A DNA stretch of 64,000 nt from Paracoccus sp. R12_2. GTDB taxonomy: Bacteria; Pseudomonadota; Alphaproteobacteria; Rhodobacterales; Rhodobacteraceae. The stretch lies in contig NZ_JAGHRA010000013.1 of the NCBI RefSeq assembly GCF_017744015.1, positions 1-64,000 on the forward strand. Direction: 5' to 3'. The stretch's first letter is position 1. Every line of letters starts with the position of its first letter. A program made the position numbers and the translations under genes. This document shows positions 26,590 to 34,382 of the stretch, piece by piece. The notes beneath the pieces were generated by a model. That model was not told where the DNA came from. It did no database searches and saw nothing but the letters and a program-made list of their open reading frames with translations.

Positions 26590-26663
26590 TTGTCGGGATC
26601 ATTCCGACCGGCGCGCTGGCCCTGGCGCAAGGCGTGCTTGAGACGGCGCCGCCGGTGCTGTAG
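26586..26663 (+). other. Possible 25-codon ORF overlapping the GT25 stop
   Basis: A GTG that overlaps the preceding TGA (GTGA) opens 25 codons: VIVGIIPTGALALAQGVLETAPPVL. The overlap is the same arrangement used by true gene pairs here, but no ribosome-binding site or homologue is evident. It could be the remnant of a further glycosyltransferase gene or chance. Confidence 0.15.
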
Positions 26664-26716
26664 GCCTTGGAGGCGAAGCCCGCCGGGGTTACTAGGCTGT
26701 CACAAGAGGCCCGCAG

Positions 26717-27481
26717 GTGCGATCCGAGTTGAACGAACTGCTGTCGATCTTCGACCGCATCTACATCATCAACCTTGCGCATCGCGATGACCGCCGCCGC
26801 GAGATGGATGCCGAGTTGCGGCGCATCGGACTGAGCCTTGATCATCCGGCGATCACCCTGTTTCCGGCCAGTTTTCCGCCAGATCAGGGCGATTTCCCGA
26901 CGCGAGGCGCGCGCGGCTGCTTTGAAAGCCAGCTTGGCGTGCACCGGGCGATCCTGGCCGACGGCGTCTCCCGCGCCCTGATGCTGGAGGACGACGCCAG
27001 CTTCGTGCCGGATTTCCGCCCGTTGCTGGCCGCGATCCGCGACGATCTGCGCTGGGTCGATTGGGACATGCTGTATTCGGTGTCGCCGCTGGACCAGCAA
27101 CCGGGTGACGAGGCGGTGGGACGGCATCTGCTGCGGCTGTCACCGGACCATACCTTCCCGCTGGCGCATTTCGTCGGCTTCAGCCGCCGGTTCTCGGAAA
27201 CCGCCGTGCCGTATCTTGAGGCAATCTACGGGCGCAAGCCGGGCGATCCGGCGGGCGGGCCGATGCATGTCGATGGGGCCTATTGCTGGCTGCGGGCGGA
27301 TCGCCCCGACCTGACCATTTTGGGCACCCGCAAGCCGCTGGCCGTGCAGCGATCGTCGCGCAGCGACATCGCAGAATTGCGATTCTGGGACCGGCTGCCG
27401 GGGCTGCGGCAGGTGACGGCGGCGGCGCGCAGATCGCCTGCCGTGCTGCGGATGCTGCACATGCTGCGCGGACGAAAATGA
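26717..27481 (+). CDS. Glycosyltransferase, GT25-like
   Basis: A 254-residue GT-A protein starting with GTG. FDRIYIINLAHRDDRRREM opens the nucleotide-sugar domain, ESQLGVHRAILADGVSRALMLEDDASF supplies EDD at 91-93, and HVDGAYCWLRADRP near 195 resembles the acceptor-side GT25 motif. It differs from its upstream neighbour beyond the shared family motifs, so it is an old relative and not a recent copy. AAGAGG precedes the start. It ends 13 bases before the next glycosyltransferase gene, with which it forms an operon. Confidence 0.8.
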   Translation: MRSELNELLSIFDRIYIINLAHRDDRRREMDAELRRIGLSLDHPAITLFPASFPPDQGDFPTRGARGCFESQLGVHRAILADGVSRALMLEDDASFVPDFRPLLAAIRDDLRWVDWDMLYSVSPLDQQPGDEAVGRHLLRLSPDHTFPLAHFVGFSRRFSETAVPYLEAIYGRKPGDPAGGPMHVDGAYCWLRADRPDLTILGTRKPLAVQRSSRSDIAELRFWDRLPGLRQVTAAARRSPAVLRMLHMLRGRK

Positions 27482-27494
27482 AAGGCCGGATGCA

Positions 27495-28289
27495 ATGACC
27501 GAAGAAACCGTCAACGTCCTGTGCATGCGCTGGGGCACGATCTACAGTTCGGACGATGTGAACCGGCTGGCCGCACAGGTGCGCCGACACCTGCCGCGCC
27601 CTCATCGGTTCGTCTGCTTCACCGACGATCCGACCGGGCTTGATCCCCGCATCGAGGCGTTGCCGCTGCCCGAGCTGGGCCTGCCGCCGGGGCATGGCGA
27701 TACGCGGTGGCGCAAGCTGGGCCTGTTCCGCCGCGATCTGGGCGGTCCCGATGCGCCGCTGACGGGCACGGCGCTGTTTCTGGACATCGATCTGGTGGTG
27801 GTGGACGATCTGTCGCCGTTCTTCGATCTTCCGGGCGATTTCTTCATCATTCGCGACGACGACCTGTTCCGCAAGAAACCACTGCGCAAGATCAACCCGG
27901 CCCGCGACCGGTTCCTGCACAGCGTCGGCAATTCCAGCGTCTTCCGTTACCGGATCGGCGATCACGCATATATCCTTGACGCCTATCTGGCCGATCCTGC
28001 CGCCGCGACTCGCGATTACGAGATCAGCCAGCAGTTCCAGTCGGCGCAGCTGGCCGCGCACGGGCATCTGCATTACTGGCCCAAAGGGTGGTGCGTCAGC
28101 TTCAAGAACGATTGTGTGCCGCGCAATCTGGCCAGCTATCTGCGTGACCCCACCCTGCCAGAGGGTGCGAAGATCGTGCTGTTCGCGGGCGCGCCGAAAA
28201 TGGAGGATGTTTTCGCCGGTCGCGGCCATAAATGGTATCGCCGCATCGGTGATATCGGCTGGCTGCGCAAGGCATGGGAAAACCCGTGA
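27495..28289 (+). CDS. Glycosyltransferase, GT-A fold (GT8-like)
   Basis: A 264-residue protein with a clear DID at residues 97-99 (ALFLDIDLVVVDDLSPFF), preceded by RWRKLGLFRRDL and followed by FFIIRDDDLFRKKPL; NSSVFRYRIGDH and PKGWCVSFKNDC continue the fold. The pattern suits a retaining GT-A transferase of the GT8 type, though that subfamily is inference. There is no signal peptide or membrane span, so it would act on the cytoplasmic side. Its end overlaps the next gene by 16 bases, which ties the two together translationally. Confidence 0.72.
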   Translation: MTEETVNVLCMRWGTIYSSDDVNRLAAQVRRHLPRPHRFVCFTDDPTGLDPRIEALPLPELGLPPGHGDTRWRKLGLFRRDLGGPDAPLTGTALFLDIDLVVVDDLSPFFDLPGDFFIIRDDDLFRKKPLRKINPARDRFLHSVGNSSVFRYRIGDHAYILDAYLADPAAATRDYEISQQFQSAQLAAHGHLHYWPKGWCVSFKNDCVPRNLASYLRDPTLPEGAKIVLFAGAPKMEDVFAGRGHKWYRRIGDIGWLRKAWENP

Positions 28290-29104
28290 TCCGGTCGGCG
28301 TTCCGCGCGTGGAAGCATGGCCGCCGCGAGGCGCGGGCGCTGGCCGAGATCGCGGCGCGGCCCGAAGGTGGCGGGCAGGCGCATGGGCTGGGGTCTGAAC
28401 TGGTGGTGTCGCTGACCAGCTATCCTGCGCGGTTCGGCACCTTGATGCCGACGCTGCAGGCGATCCTGCGCCAGACCGTGCGCGCGGATCGGGTGATACT
28501 TTGGCTGGCTCCCGAGGATATCGGTGAACTGCCCCCGGAAATTCGCGCCCTTGAGCGGCTTGAGATCCGTGGCGCCCCCAATTTCCGGTCCTACACCAAG
28601 ATCGTGCCGACGCTTCTGGCTGCGCCGGGCGCCTATATCGTGACAGCCGACGATGACTGCTACTATCCCGTCGACTGGCTGGAACGGCTTGTCGGGGCGG
28701 CACGGGACGGGGCCGCGATCGCCTGCCTGCGTGCACACAAGGTGGTCATGGCAGGGCCGGGTCAGCCCGCGCCCTATGAGGAATGGCAACACAATCTTGC
28801 CGCACCGGCGCGTGGCCCAGATGTCTTCCTGACCGGCGTTTCGGGGGTGATCTATGCCCCGGATGTGTTTCACCCCGACGTGACCCGCGACGATCTGTTC
28901 ACGCGGCTGGCGCCTTCGGCTGACGATGTGTGGCTTTACTTCATGCACCGCCTTGCCGGGGTCGAGGCGCAGAAAATCGGCGGGCGGGCGCGGATTCTGG
29001 AATGGTCGGGATCGCAGGCCGGAAACCTGCGCACGGCTAACAGGCAGAACAGCGGCAACGATGCGGCCATCGCGGCGATGATCGGGCATTACGGCTGGCC
29101 CTGA
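28274..29104 (+). CDS. Glycosyltransferase, GT-A fold (GT2-like)
   Basis: A 276-residue protein with LVVSLTSYPARFGTLMPTLQAILRQTVRADRVILWLA opening a GT-A fold, a DDD at 126-128 (IVTADDDCYYPVDWLE) as the metal site, and FLTGVSGVIYAP with APSADDVWLYFM later, typical of inverting GT2-like enzymes that modify surface glycans. The first 40 residues are basic and Ala-rich with no known domain. Its start lies inside the preceding gene. It is the last of the four-gene set, and a hairpin follows. Confidence 0.75.
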   Translation: MGKPVIRSAFRAWKHGRREARALAEIAARPEGGGQAHGLGSELVVSLTSYPARFGTLMPTLQAILRQTVRADRVILWLAPEDIGELPPEIRALERLEIRGAPNFRSYTKIVPTLLAAPGAYIVTADDDCYYPVDWLERLVGAARDGAAIACLRAHKVVMAGPGQPAPYEEWQHNLAAPARGPDVFLTGVSGVIYAPDVFHPDVTRDDLFTRLAPSADDVWLYFMHRLAGVEAQKIGGRARILEWSGSQAGNLRTANRQNSGNDAAIAAMIGHYGWP

Positions 29105-29110
29105 ACGCAA

Positions 29111-29133
29111 ACGCCCCGCGCATCGCGGGGCGT
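29111..29133. terminator. Terminator-like hairpin between glycosyltransferase and peroxiredoxin genes
   Basis: A perfect 10-bp stem (29111-29120 with 29124-29133) with a 3-base CAT loop lies seven bases after the plus-strand stop, between convergent genes. Short T-runs flank it on both strands, so it may act in both directions. Confidence 0.65.
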
Positions 29134-29167
29134 TTCGTGGTCGGTCTGGGCCGCGGATCGCCCGGGA

Positions 29168-29821
29168 TCAGGCCGGGTCCTTGGCAAAGCGCAGATAGGG
29201 CAGGCGGATGTCCAGCGCGCCGAACCTTTCTTCCGCGGCCTTGTCGTCCAGCGACAGCGCCACGATCACATCCTGGCCCGGCACCCAGTTGGCGGGCGTC
29301 GCCAGCGGCACGCCGTCGGTCTTGATGACCGCGTCCAGCGCACGCAGGATCTCGGCGAAGTTGCGGCCGATGGACATGGGATAGGTCATCATCAGGCGCA
29401 CCTTCTTGTCAGGGCCGATGATGAACACGCTGCGCACGGTCGCGCTGTCCGCCGGGGTGCGGCCGTCGGGCAGATAGGCCTCGGCCGGCAGCATGTCATA
29501 GGCCTTGGCGACGTTCAGCGAGGTGTCGTCGATGATCGCGAAATTCGCGGGCGTGCCGGCGAACTGGGCGATGTCGTTCTTCCATTTCTTGTGTTCGTCG
29601 ACCGAGTCGACCGAGATGCCAAGAACCTTGGTATTGCGCTTTTCAAACTCGGCGGCCAGTTGCGCGACGGCGCCGAATTCGGTCGTGCAGACCGGGGTGA
29701 AGTCCTTGGGGTGGCTGAACAGGATCGCATAGCTGTCGCCCAGCCAGTCGTGAAAGCGGATTTCGCCTTCGGTCGAATCTGCGGTGAAATCCGGGGCGAT
29801 ATCGTTGATGCGCAGGGCCAT
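29168..29821 (-). CDS. 1-Cys peroxiredoxin (Prx6 type)
   Basis: A 217-residue peroxidase that reduces hydrogen peroxide and alkyl hydroperoxides in the cytoplasm. The peroxidatic Cys45 lies in SHPKDFTPVCTTEFG. There is no resolving Cys in the usual place, and the long C-terminal domain (YPMSIGRNFAEILRALDAV and NWVPGQDVIV) marks the Prx6 class. The start at 29821 matches the family N-terminus MALRINDIAPDF. It stands alone and divergent from an aldehyde dehydrogenase gene, with which it shares a 175-base upstream region. Confidence 0.93.
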   Translation of the reverse strand: MALRINDIAPDFTADSTEGEIRFHDWLGDSYAILFSHPKDFTPVCTTEFGAVAQLAAEFEKRNTKVLGISVDSVDEHKKWKNDIAQFAGTPANFAIIDDTSLNVAKAYDMLPAEAYLPDGRTPADSATVRSVFIIGPDKKVRLMMTYPMSIGRNFAEILRALDAVIKTDGVPLATPANWVPGQDVIVALSLDDKAAEERFGALDIRLPYLRFAKDPA

Positions 29822-29996
29822 GGGACGTCCTTTCCGGTTGGTTGCGTTGCCCTGAACATATGTGCCGCGCCGGGGATTGCCAGAGGTCCGGGCGTGACAG
29901 ATTGACAGGGGCTTGGGCGAAGTGCCGCGCGCTGCGGCCTTGCAGACGGCAGGGCGCGGTGCCACCTTCCCAGCAACACTCTACAGGAGGACAGCG

Positions 29997-31448
29997 ATGA
30001 ACACGCTGCTGGACAAGCGCAAATTCTATATCGACGGGACATGGGTCGATCCGGTCAAGGTCAGCGATCTTGAGGTCATCGACCCTTCGACCGAAGAGCC
30101 GGTGGCAGTGATCAGCCTGGGCGATCAGGCCGATACGGACGCCGCGGTTGCCGCCGCCAAGCGCGCCTTTCCCGCATGGTCGCGCACCAGCCCGGCCGAA
30201 AGGCTGGCCCATGTCGAGAAGATCCTTGAGGTCTACAAGAGCCGGGCCAAGGACATGGCGTGGGCGATCAGCCACGAAATGGGCGCGCCGCAGGACATGT
30301 CGCTGGAAGACCAGACCGGCGCCGGGATCTATCACATCACGAATTTCATCAACGCGTTCAAGGATTTCAAGTTTGTCCGTCCGCTGGGGAACCACGCGCC
30401 GACCAGCATGACCGCGTGGGAGCCCGTGGGCGTGGTCGGCCTGATCACGCCCTGGAACTGGCCGATGAACCAGGTCACGCTGAAGGTCATCCCGGCGCTG
30501 CTGGCCGGCGATACGGCGGTGCTGAAACCGTCCGAGATCGCGCCGCTGTCCTCGATGGTCTTCGCCGAGATCATCCACGAGGCCGGGTTGCCGAAGGGCG
30601 TCTTCAACCTTGTCAACGGCGACGGGACGGGCGTCGGCACGCAGCTGTCCACCCATCCCGATGTCGAGATGATCAGCTTCACCGGCTCGACCCGCGCGGG
30701 GATCGCGATCACCAAGGCCGCTGCCGACAGTTTGAAGAAGGTCTGTCTTGAACTGGGCGGCAAGGGCGCGAACATCGTGTTTGCGGATGCCGACGACAAG
30801 GCGGTGGCGCGCGGTGCCACGCATTGTTTCTATAACAGCGGCCAGTCCTGCAACGCGCCCACGCGGATGCTGGTTGAACGGTCGGTGTATGATCGCGCGG
30901 TCGAGACGGCGGCGAAGGTTGCCAACGACACCGCCGTGGCCGCGGCCCATCAGCCGGGCGCGCATATCGGCCCCGTCGTCAGCAGGGGGCAGTGGGAAAA
31001 GATCCAGGACATGATCCAGACCGGCATAGACGAGGGCGCGCGCCTGGTCGCCGGCGGACCGGGCCTGCCCGAGGGCGTGAACCGCGGCTATTTCGTGCGG
31101 CCGACGGTTTTCGCGGATGTCAGCAATGACATGGCCATCGCGCAGCAGGAAATCTTCGGACCGGTGCTGTCGATCATTCCCTTCGACAGCGAGGAAGAGG
31201 CGATCCGGATCGCCAATGACACGCCCTATGGTCTGACCAACTATGTCCAGACTCAGGACGGCGCGAAGCGCAACCGGGTTGCAAGGCAGTTGCGGTCGGG
31301 CATGGTCGAGATGAACGGCATCTCGCGCGGTGCCGGATCGGCCTTCGGGGGCGTCAAGGCATCGGGCCGCGCCCGCGAGGGCGGCGTCATGGGCCTTGAG
31401 GAATTCATGGACAGCAAGGCCATCAGCGGCTGGGACCGCGACGCCTGA
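29997..31448 (+). CDS. Aldehyde dehydrogenase (NAD(P)+ dependent)
   Basis: A 483-residue ALDH-superfamily enzyme oxidising an aldehyde to an acid. The dinucleotide-binding region includes TPWNWPMNQ and FTGSTRAG; Glu252 in LELGGKG and Cys285 in GQSCNAP are the general base and nucleophile. The end SAFGGVKASGRAREGG matches the oligomerisation region. AGGAGGACAGCG precedes the ATG. The substrate is not shown by context; the neighbouring peroxiredoxin suggests general detoxification, which is weak inference. A strong terminator follows. Confidence 0.93.
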   Translation: MNTLLDKRKFYIDGTWVDPVKVSDLEVIDPSTEEPVAVISLGDQADTDAAVAAAKRAFPAWSRTSPAERLAHVEKILEVYKSRAKDMAWAISHEMGAPQDMSLEDQTGAGIYHITNFINAFKDFKFVRPLGNHAPTSMTAWEPVGVVGLITPWNWPMNQVTLKVIPALLAGDTAVLKPSEIAPLSSMVFAEIIHEAGLPKGVFNLVNGDGTGVGTQLSTHPDVEMISFTGSTRAGIAITKAAADSLKKVCLELGGKGANIVFADADDKAVARGATHCFYNSGQSCNAPTRMLVERSVYDRAVETAAKVANDTAVAAAHQPGAHIGPVVSRGQWEKIQDMIQTGIDEGARLVAGGPGLPEGVNRGYFVRPTVFADVSNDMAIAQQEIFGPVLSIIPFDSEEEAIRIANDTPYGLTNYVQTQDGAKRNRVARQLRSGMVEMNGISRGAGSAFGGVKASGRAREGGVMGLEEFMDSKAISGWDRDA

Positions 31449-31472
31449 ACCCCTGCGCGAGCAGGTCGCGCG

Positions 31473-31504
31473 AAAGCGCGGCGGTGTTGGCCGCCGCGCT
31501 TTTT
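31473..31504 (+). terminator. Intrinsic terminator of the aldehyde dehydrogenase gene
   Basis: A 12-bp stem (31473-31484 with 31491-31502) with a 6-base loop, A-rich on the left and running into TTTTT on the right, 24 bases after the stop. Confidence 0.9.
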
Positions 31505-31588
31505 AGGGCTGTTGGCGGGACGGCTGCGATATGGCCATGATCCTGCCGGTCTGCTAGCGATGTTCAGACACATCAGGGCAGGGGCGTG

Positions 31589-33673
31589 ATGGGGCTTTTC
31601 GAATGGGTTCGCCGCGCACGTCGCGATCAGGGCAGGCGAGCAATGATCCGTGCGCTTGAGACGGCGGGGGTCGTGCCGACACCGCTGGGACTTTGCCTTT
31701 CGGGTGCCGAAAGCCGGCGTATCTTCGTGATCTCGAACGGCGAACTGGACTGCGCCGACCGGATCGCCCGACAGGCAAGCGACCGCGACCTTGTGGTTCA
31801 GTTCAACGGTTGCCGGCATTTCGACAGCTTCCAGGGTTCGGCGGCCGAACTGATCTATTTTCTGCATGTCCGGCCGGTCGGGGGCCGGATCATCGGCGGC
31901 GACGTACTGGCCCGGCGGATCGGCAGGAATGACTTTACACAGGGGCAGCCCGTCGCGATCGCCTGCCACGGCAGCCGCTTCGTCAGCCCCGATGCGATCG
32001 CGCGGGCAAATGACCAGCGCCTTCCGCTTCTGGATTACGATGCGCTGATCGCGGAATCGGCCGCTGCGATCCCGGCGCGGATCATCCCGTCGATCGGCTT
32101 CACCGCCGTTCTTCTGCTTCTGCACATCAACCGGCTTCGCGTCTCCTGCGGACTGCCCGCGCATCAGATCGTGCTGGCGGGCTTTACCGGCGCCTATCCG
32201 CATGCCGTATTCGTTCGCCACGATTTCGCGTTCGAGCAAGCCTATTACGAAGGCAGGCGCGATCTGTTCTGCGTGGATCAGGATGCGCAGGTTGTGCCCT
32301 ATCGTCCCGCCGATGATCGGGTGCGGTCGAACCTGCGCAACATGATTCCTCAGGGGTTCGACCTCATGCAGGCCGACAGATCGTCGCTGATGAGCCTGCT
32401 TTCGAAATCGGCGTTCCACGAGGGCGATACCGAATTGTCGGCCGAACTGTCCAGATACGCGCTGTGGTTCGAGCCACGTCATGTTGGCGGCAACCTGCGT
32501 CTTCTGCTGGATGCAGAGGTCGCGGCCGAGGACCGTCAGGATTATTCCGACGCGCAGGTGCAGGTGATCGTGCCGCAAAAACCGGACGGATACCGGCTGA
32601 TGCCGCTGAACGGGGCAAGACGCATTCTGGAACCCGTCGATTTCACCGTGGGAATGCACGTGTTCGACCAGCGTTTCGGTGATCACGGCACCTATTCGTT
32701 GCGCGGGCCCGATACCGTGCGAAGGGTCCTGATCCTGAACCACACGGTCTGGCTGAAACCCAATGCCCAGCATCTTGGTTGCCGGATCGTGTCCGAGCGG
32801 ATCGAGCAGGAACTGACCGCGCGTGGCTTCGAGATCGCCGGATGGGCGAACAGCCTCGAGGGGCTGAACAGGATCCTGTCGTCCGACCCCGATCTGGATT
32901 TCGATACCGTCGTGATCAACGGCGAAGGCACGCTGCACCATGCAAGGCCGCGGGCCTTCGAGATCCTGATGATGGGGCAGGCCCTGGCACGGCGGGGAAA
33001 GGCCGTGCACCTCGTGAACTCGCTCTGGGAAGAAAACCCCGCGCATTTCCTTGAACCCGTGCGGCAGTTTCGGTCCGTGACGGTTCGGGACCGTGCGTCT
33101 GCGGCGGCGCTTGCGCGGGCGGACATCAAGGCCGGCTATGTCCCCGACCTGTCCTGGAGCCATCCTGTGCCGCCAGCCGGGTCCAACGGCGACGGCGCGG
33201 GGATACGGGTTCAGGACAATGTCCTGCGCGACAGTTGCAGGCTCCTTGCTGCCGCGGCGCGCAAGACCACCAGCCCGTTCTTCGTGATGGGTCGGCATCT
33301 GTTCGAGATCCAGCAGGAAATCATGTCGGGCGACGATCCTCTGCGGCTGCCCAAGGTTCTGGAGCCGGGGGATTTTCAGGATGCGGGCTGCTGGATCAGC
33401 GGCCGCTATCACGGCACGATCCTTGCGCTGCGTCATCGCCAGCCCGTCGTGGCGCTGGAATCGAACACCGCCAAGCTGCGGCAGCTTGCCGAAGAAATCG
33501 ACCTGCCCGACATCCTGATCGGGACACCCGAGACTGGGGATGCGGGCCGGTTCTGGGATTCGGCGCGTCGGCAACTGGACAGCTATCCGGCTGGCTGGAT
33601 GGCGCGGGTCGATGCATTCGAGGATCTAGCCCGGCGCAGTGCCGCCGAGATGTTCGACCGGATCGCCGATTGA
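31589..33673 (+). CDS. Two-domain protein: GT29-like N-terminal half and polysaccharide pyruvyl transferase C-terminal half
   Basis: A 694-residue protein with two apparent enzyme halves. The N-terminal part (about 40-225) has VVQFNGCRHF, IACHGSRFVS, PSIGFTAVLLLLHINR (167-182) and HDFAFEQAYY (211-220), an order reminiscent of GT29 sialyltransferase motifs; this link is tentative. The C-terminal part (about 378-690) is a polysaccharide pyruvyl transferase: NAQHLGCRIVSERIEQEL, VVINGEGTLHH (442-451), VRDRASAAAL and SGRYHGTILALRHRQPVVAL (GRYHG at 605-609). Residues 230-375 between them are unassigned. GTG at 31586 is an alternative start. It has its own promoter region behind a terminator, converges on a response regulator gene, and is likely to build or cap a surface glycan. 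Confidence 0.78.
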   Translation: MGLFEWVRRARRDQGRRAMIRALETAGVVPTPLGLCLSGAESRRIFVISNGELDCADRIARQASDRDLVVQFNGCRHFDSFQGSAAELIYFLHVRPVGGRIIGGDVLARRIGRNDFTQGQPVAIACHGSRFVSPDAIARANDQRLPLLDYDALIAESAAAIPARIIPSIGFTAVLLLLHINRLRVSCGLPAHQIVLAGFTGAYPHAVFVRHDFAFEQAYYEGRRDLFCVDQDAQVVPYRPADDRVRSNLRNMIPQGFDLMQADRSSLMSLLSKSAFHEGDTELSAELSRYALWFEPRHVGGNLRLLLDAEVAAEDRQDYSDAQVQVIVPQKPDGYRLMPLNGARRILEPVDFTVGMHVFDQRFGDHGTYSLRGPDTVRRVLILNHTVWLKPNAQHLGCRIVSERIEQELTARGFEIAGWANSLEGLNRILSSDPDLDFDTVVINGEGTLHHARPRAFEILMMGQALARRGKAVHLVNSLWEENPAHFLEPVRQFRSVTVRDRASAAALARADIKAGYVPDLSWSHPVPPAGSNGDGAGIRVQDNVLRDSCRLLAAAARKTTSPFFVMGRHLFEIQQEIMSGDDPLRLPKVLEPGDFQDAGCWISGRYHGTILALRHRQPVVALESNTAKLRQLAEEIDLPDILIGTPETGDAGRFWDSARRQLDSYPAGWMARVDAFEDLARRSAAEMFDRIAD

Positions 33674-33680
33674 TCCCCGC

Positions 33681-34382
33681 TCACCCGGTTTCGGCCAGAA
33701 AGATGTAGCCCGCGCCGTAGATCGTCTTGATCAGGCGGGGGTTCTTCGGGTCTTCGCCCAGCTTGGTGCGCAGCCGCGAGATCCGCACATCCATCGCGCG
33801 GTCGAAGCTGTCGCCCGCCGCTCCGCCCAGGGTTTCCAGCATCTGGCTGCGGGTGATCAGCCGGCGGGGATTGTCGGTGAACATCCGCAGAACCTCGGCC
33901 TCGGCATGGCTGAGCGGGGTTTCGCGCCCGTCGGGCGCGATCAGAAGGTAGCGGTCGAAATCCGCGGTCCAGCCCGCAAACCGCACCGTGCTGCTGCTGC
34001 CGCGCGGGGTCTGCGCGGGGCGGCGCAGCCGGGCGCGGATGCGCGCCACGACCTCGGCCGGCTCGAACGGCTTGATGATGTAGTCATCGGCGCCCAGTTC
34101 CAGCCCGGTCACCCGATCCTGCACCTGGGCACGGCCCGAGATGATGATGATCGCCGCACCCGATTCGGTGGCCAGCCGGTGGACCAGCGCCAGCCCGTCG
34201 CGGTCGGGCAGGCCAAGGTCGATCAGGCAGGCATCGGGGGTGATGCGGCGCAGTGCGGCCTCGAATTCGGTGGCGCGGGCGAAGCTTTGGGTGCGGAAGC
34301 CGGCATCTTCCAGCGCCGCCGACAGAAGCCTGCGAATCTCGGGCTCGTCATCCAGAATGGCGATCAGCGGGGTGTCGGTCAT
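33681..34382 (-). CDS. OmpR-family response regulator
   Basis: A 233-residue two-domain regulator. The receiver has Asp11-Asp12, the phosphoacceptor Asp55 (CLIDLGLPD) and Lys104 in IIKPF. A winged-helix DNA-binding domain follows from about 130 (ETPLSHAEAEVLRMFTDNPRRLITRSQMLE and VDVRISRLRTKL-type recognition region, ending KTIYGAGYIF). Its start overlaps the hybrid kinase stop by four bases, so they form a two-component pair. The divergent acyl-CoA synthetase/ABC transporter operon is the likely target. It ends eight bases from the convergent pyruvyl transferase gene. Confidence 0.92.
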   Translation of the reverse strand: MTDTPLIAILDDEPEIRRLLSAALEDAGFRTQSFARATEFEAALRRITPDACLIDLGLPDRDGLALVHRLATESGAAIIIISGRAQVQDRVTGLELGADDYIIKPFEPAEVVARIRARLRRPAQTPRGSSSTVRFAGWTADFDRYLLIAPDGRETPLSHAEAEVLRMFTDNPRRLITRSQMLETLGGAAGDSFDRAMDVRISRLRTKLGEDPKNPRLIKTIYGAGYIFLAETG

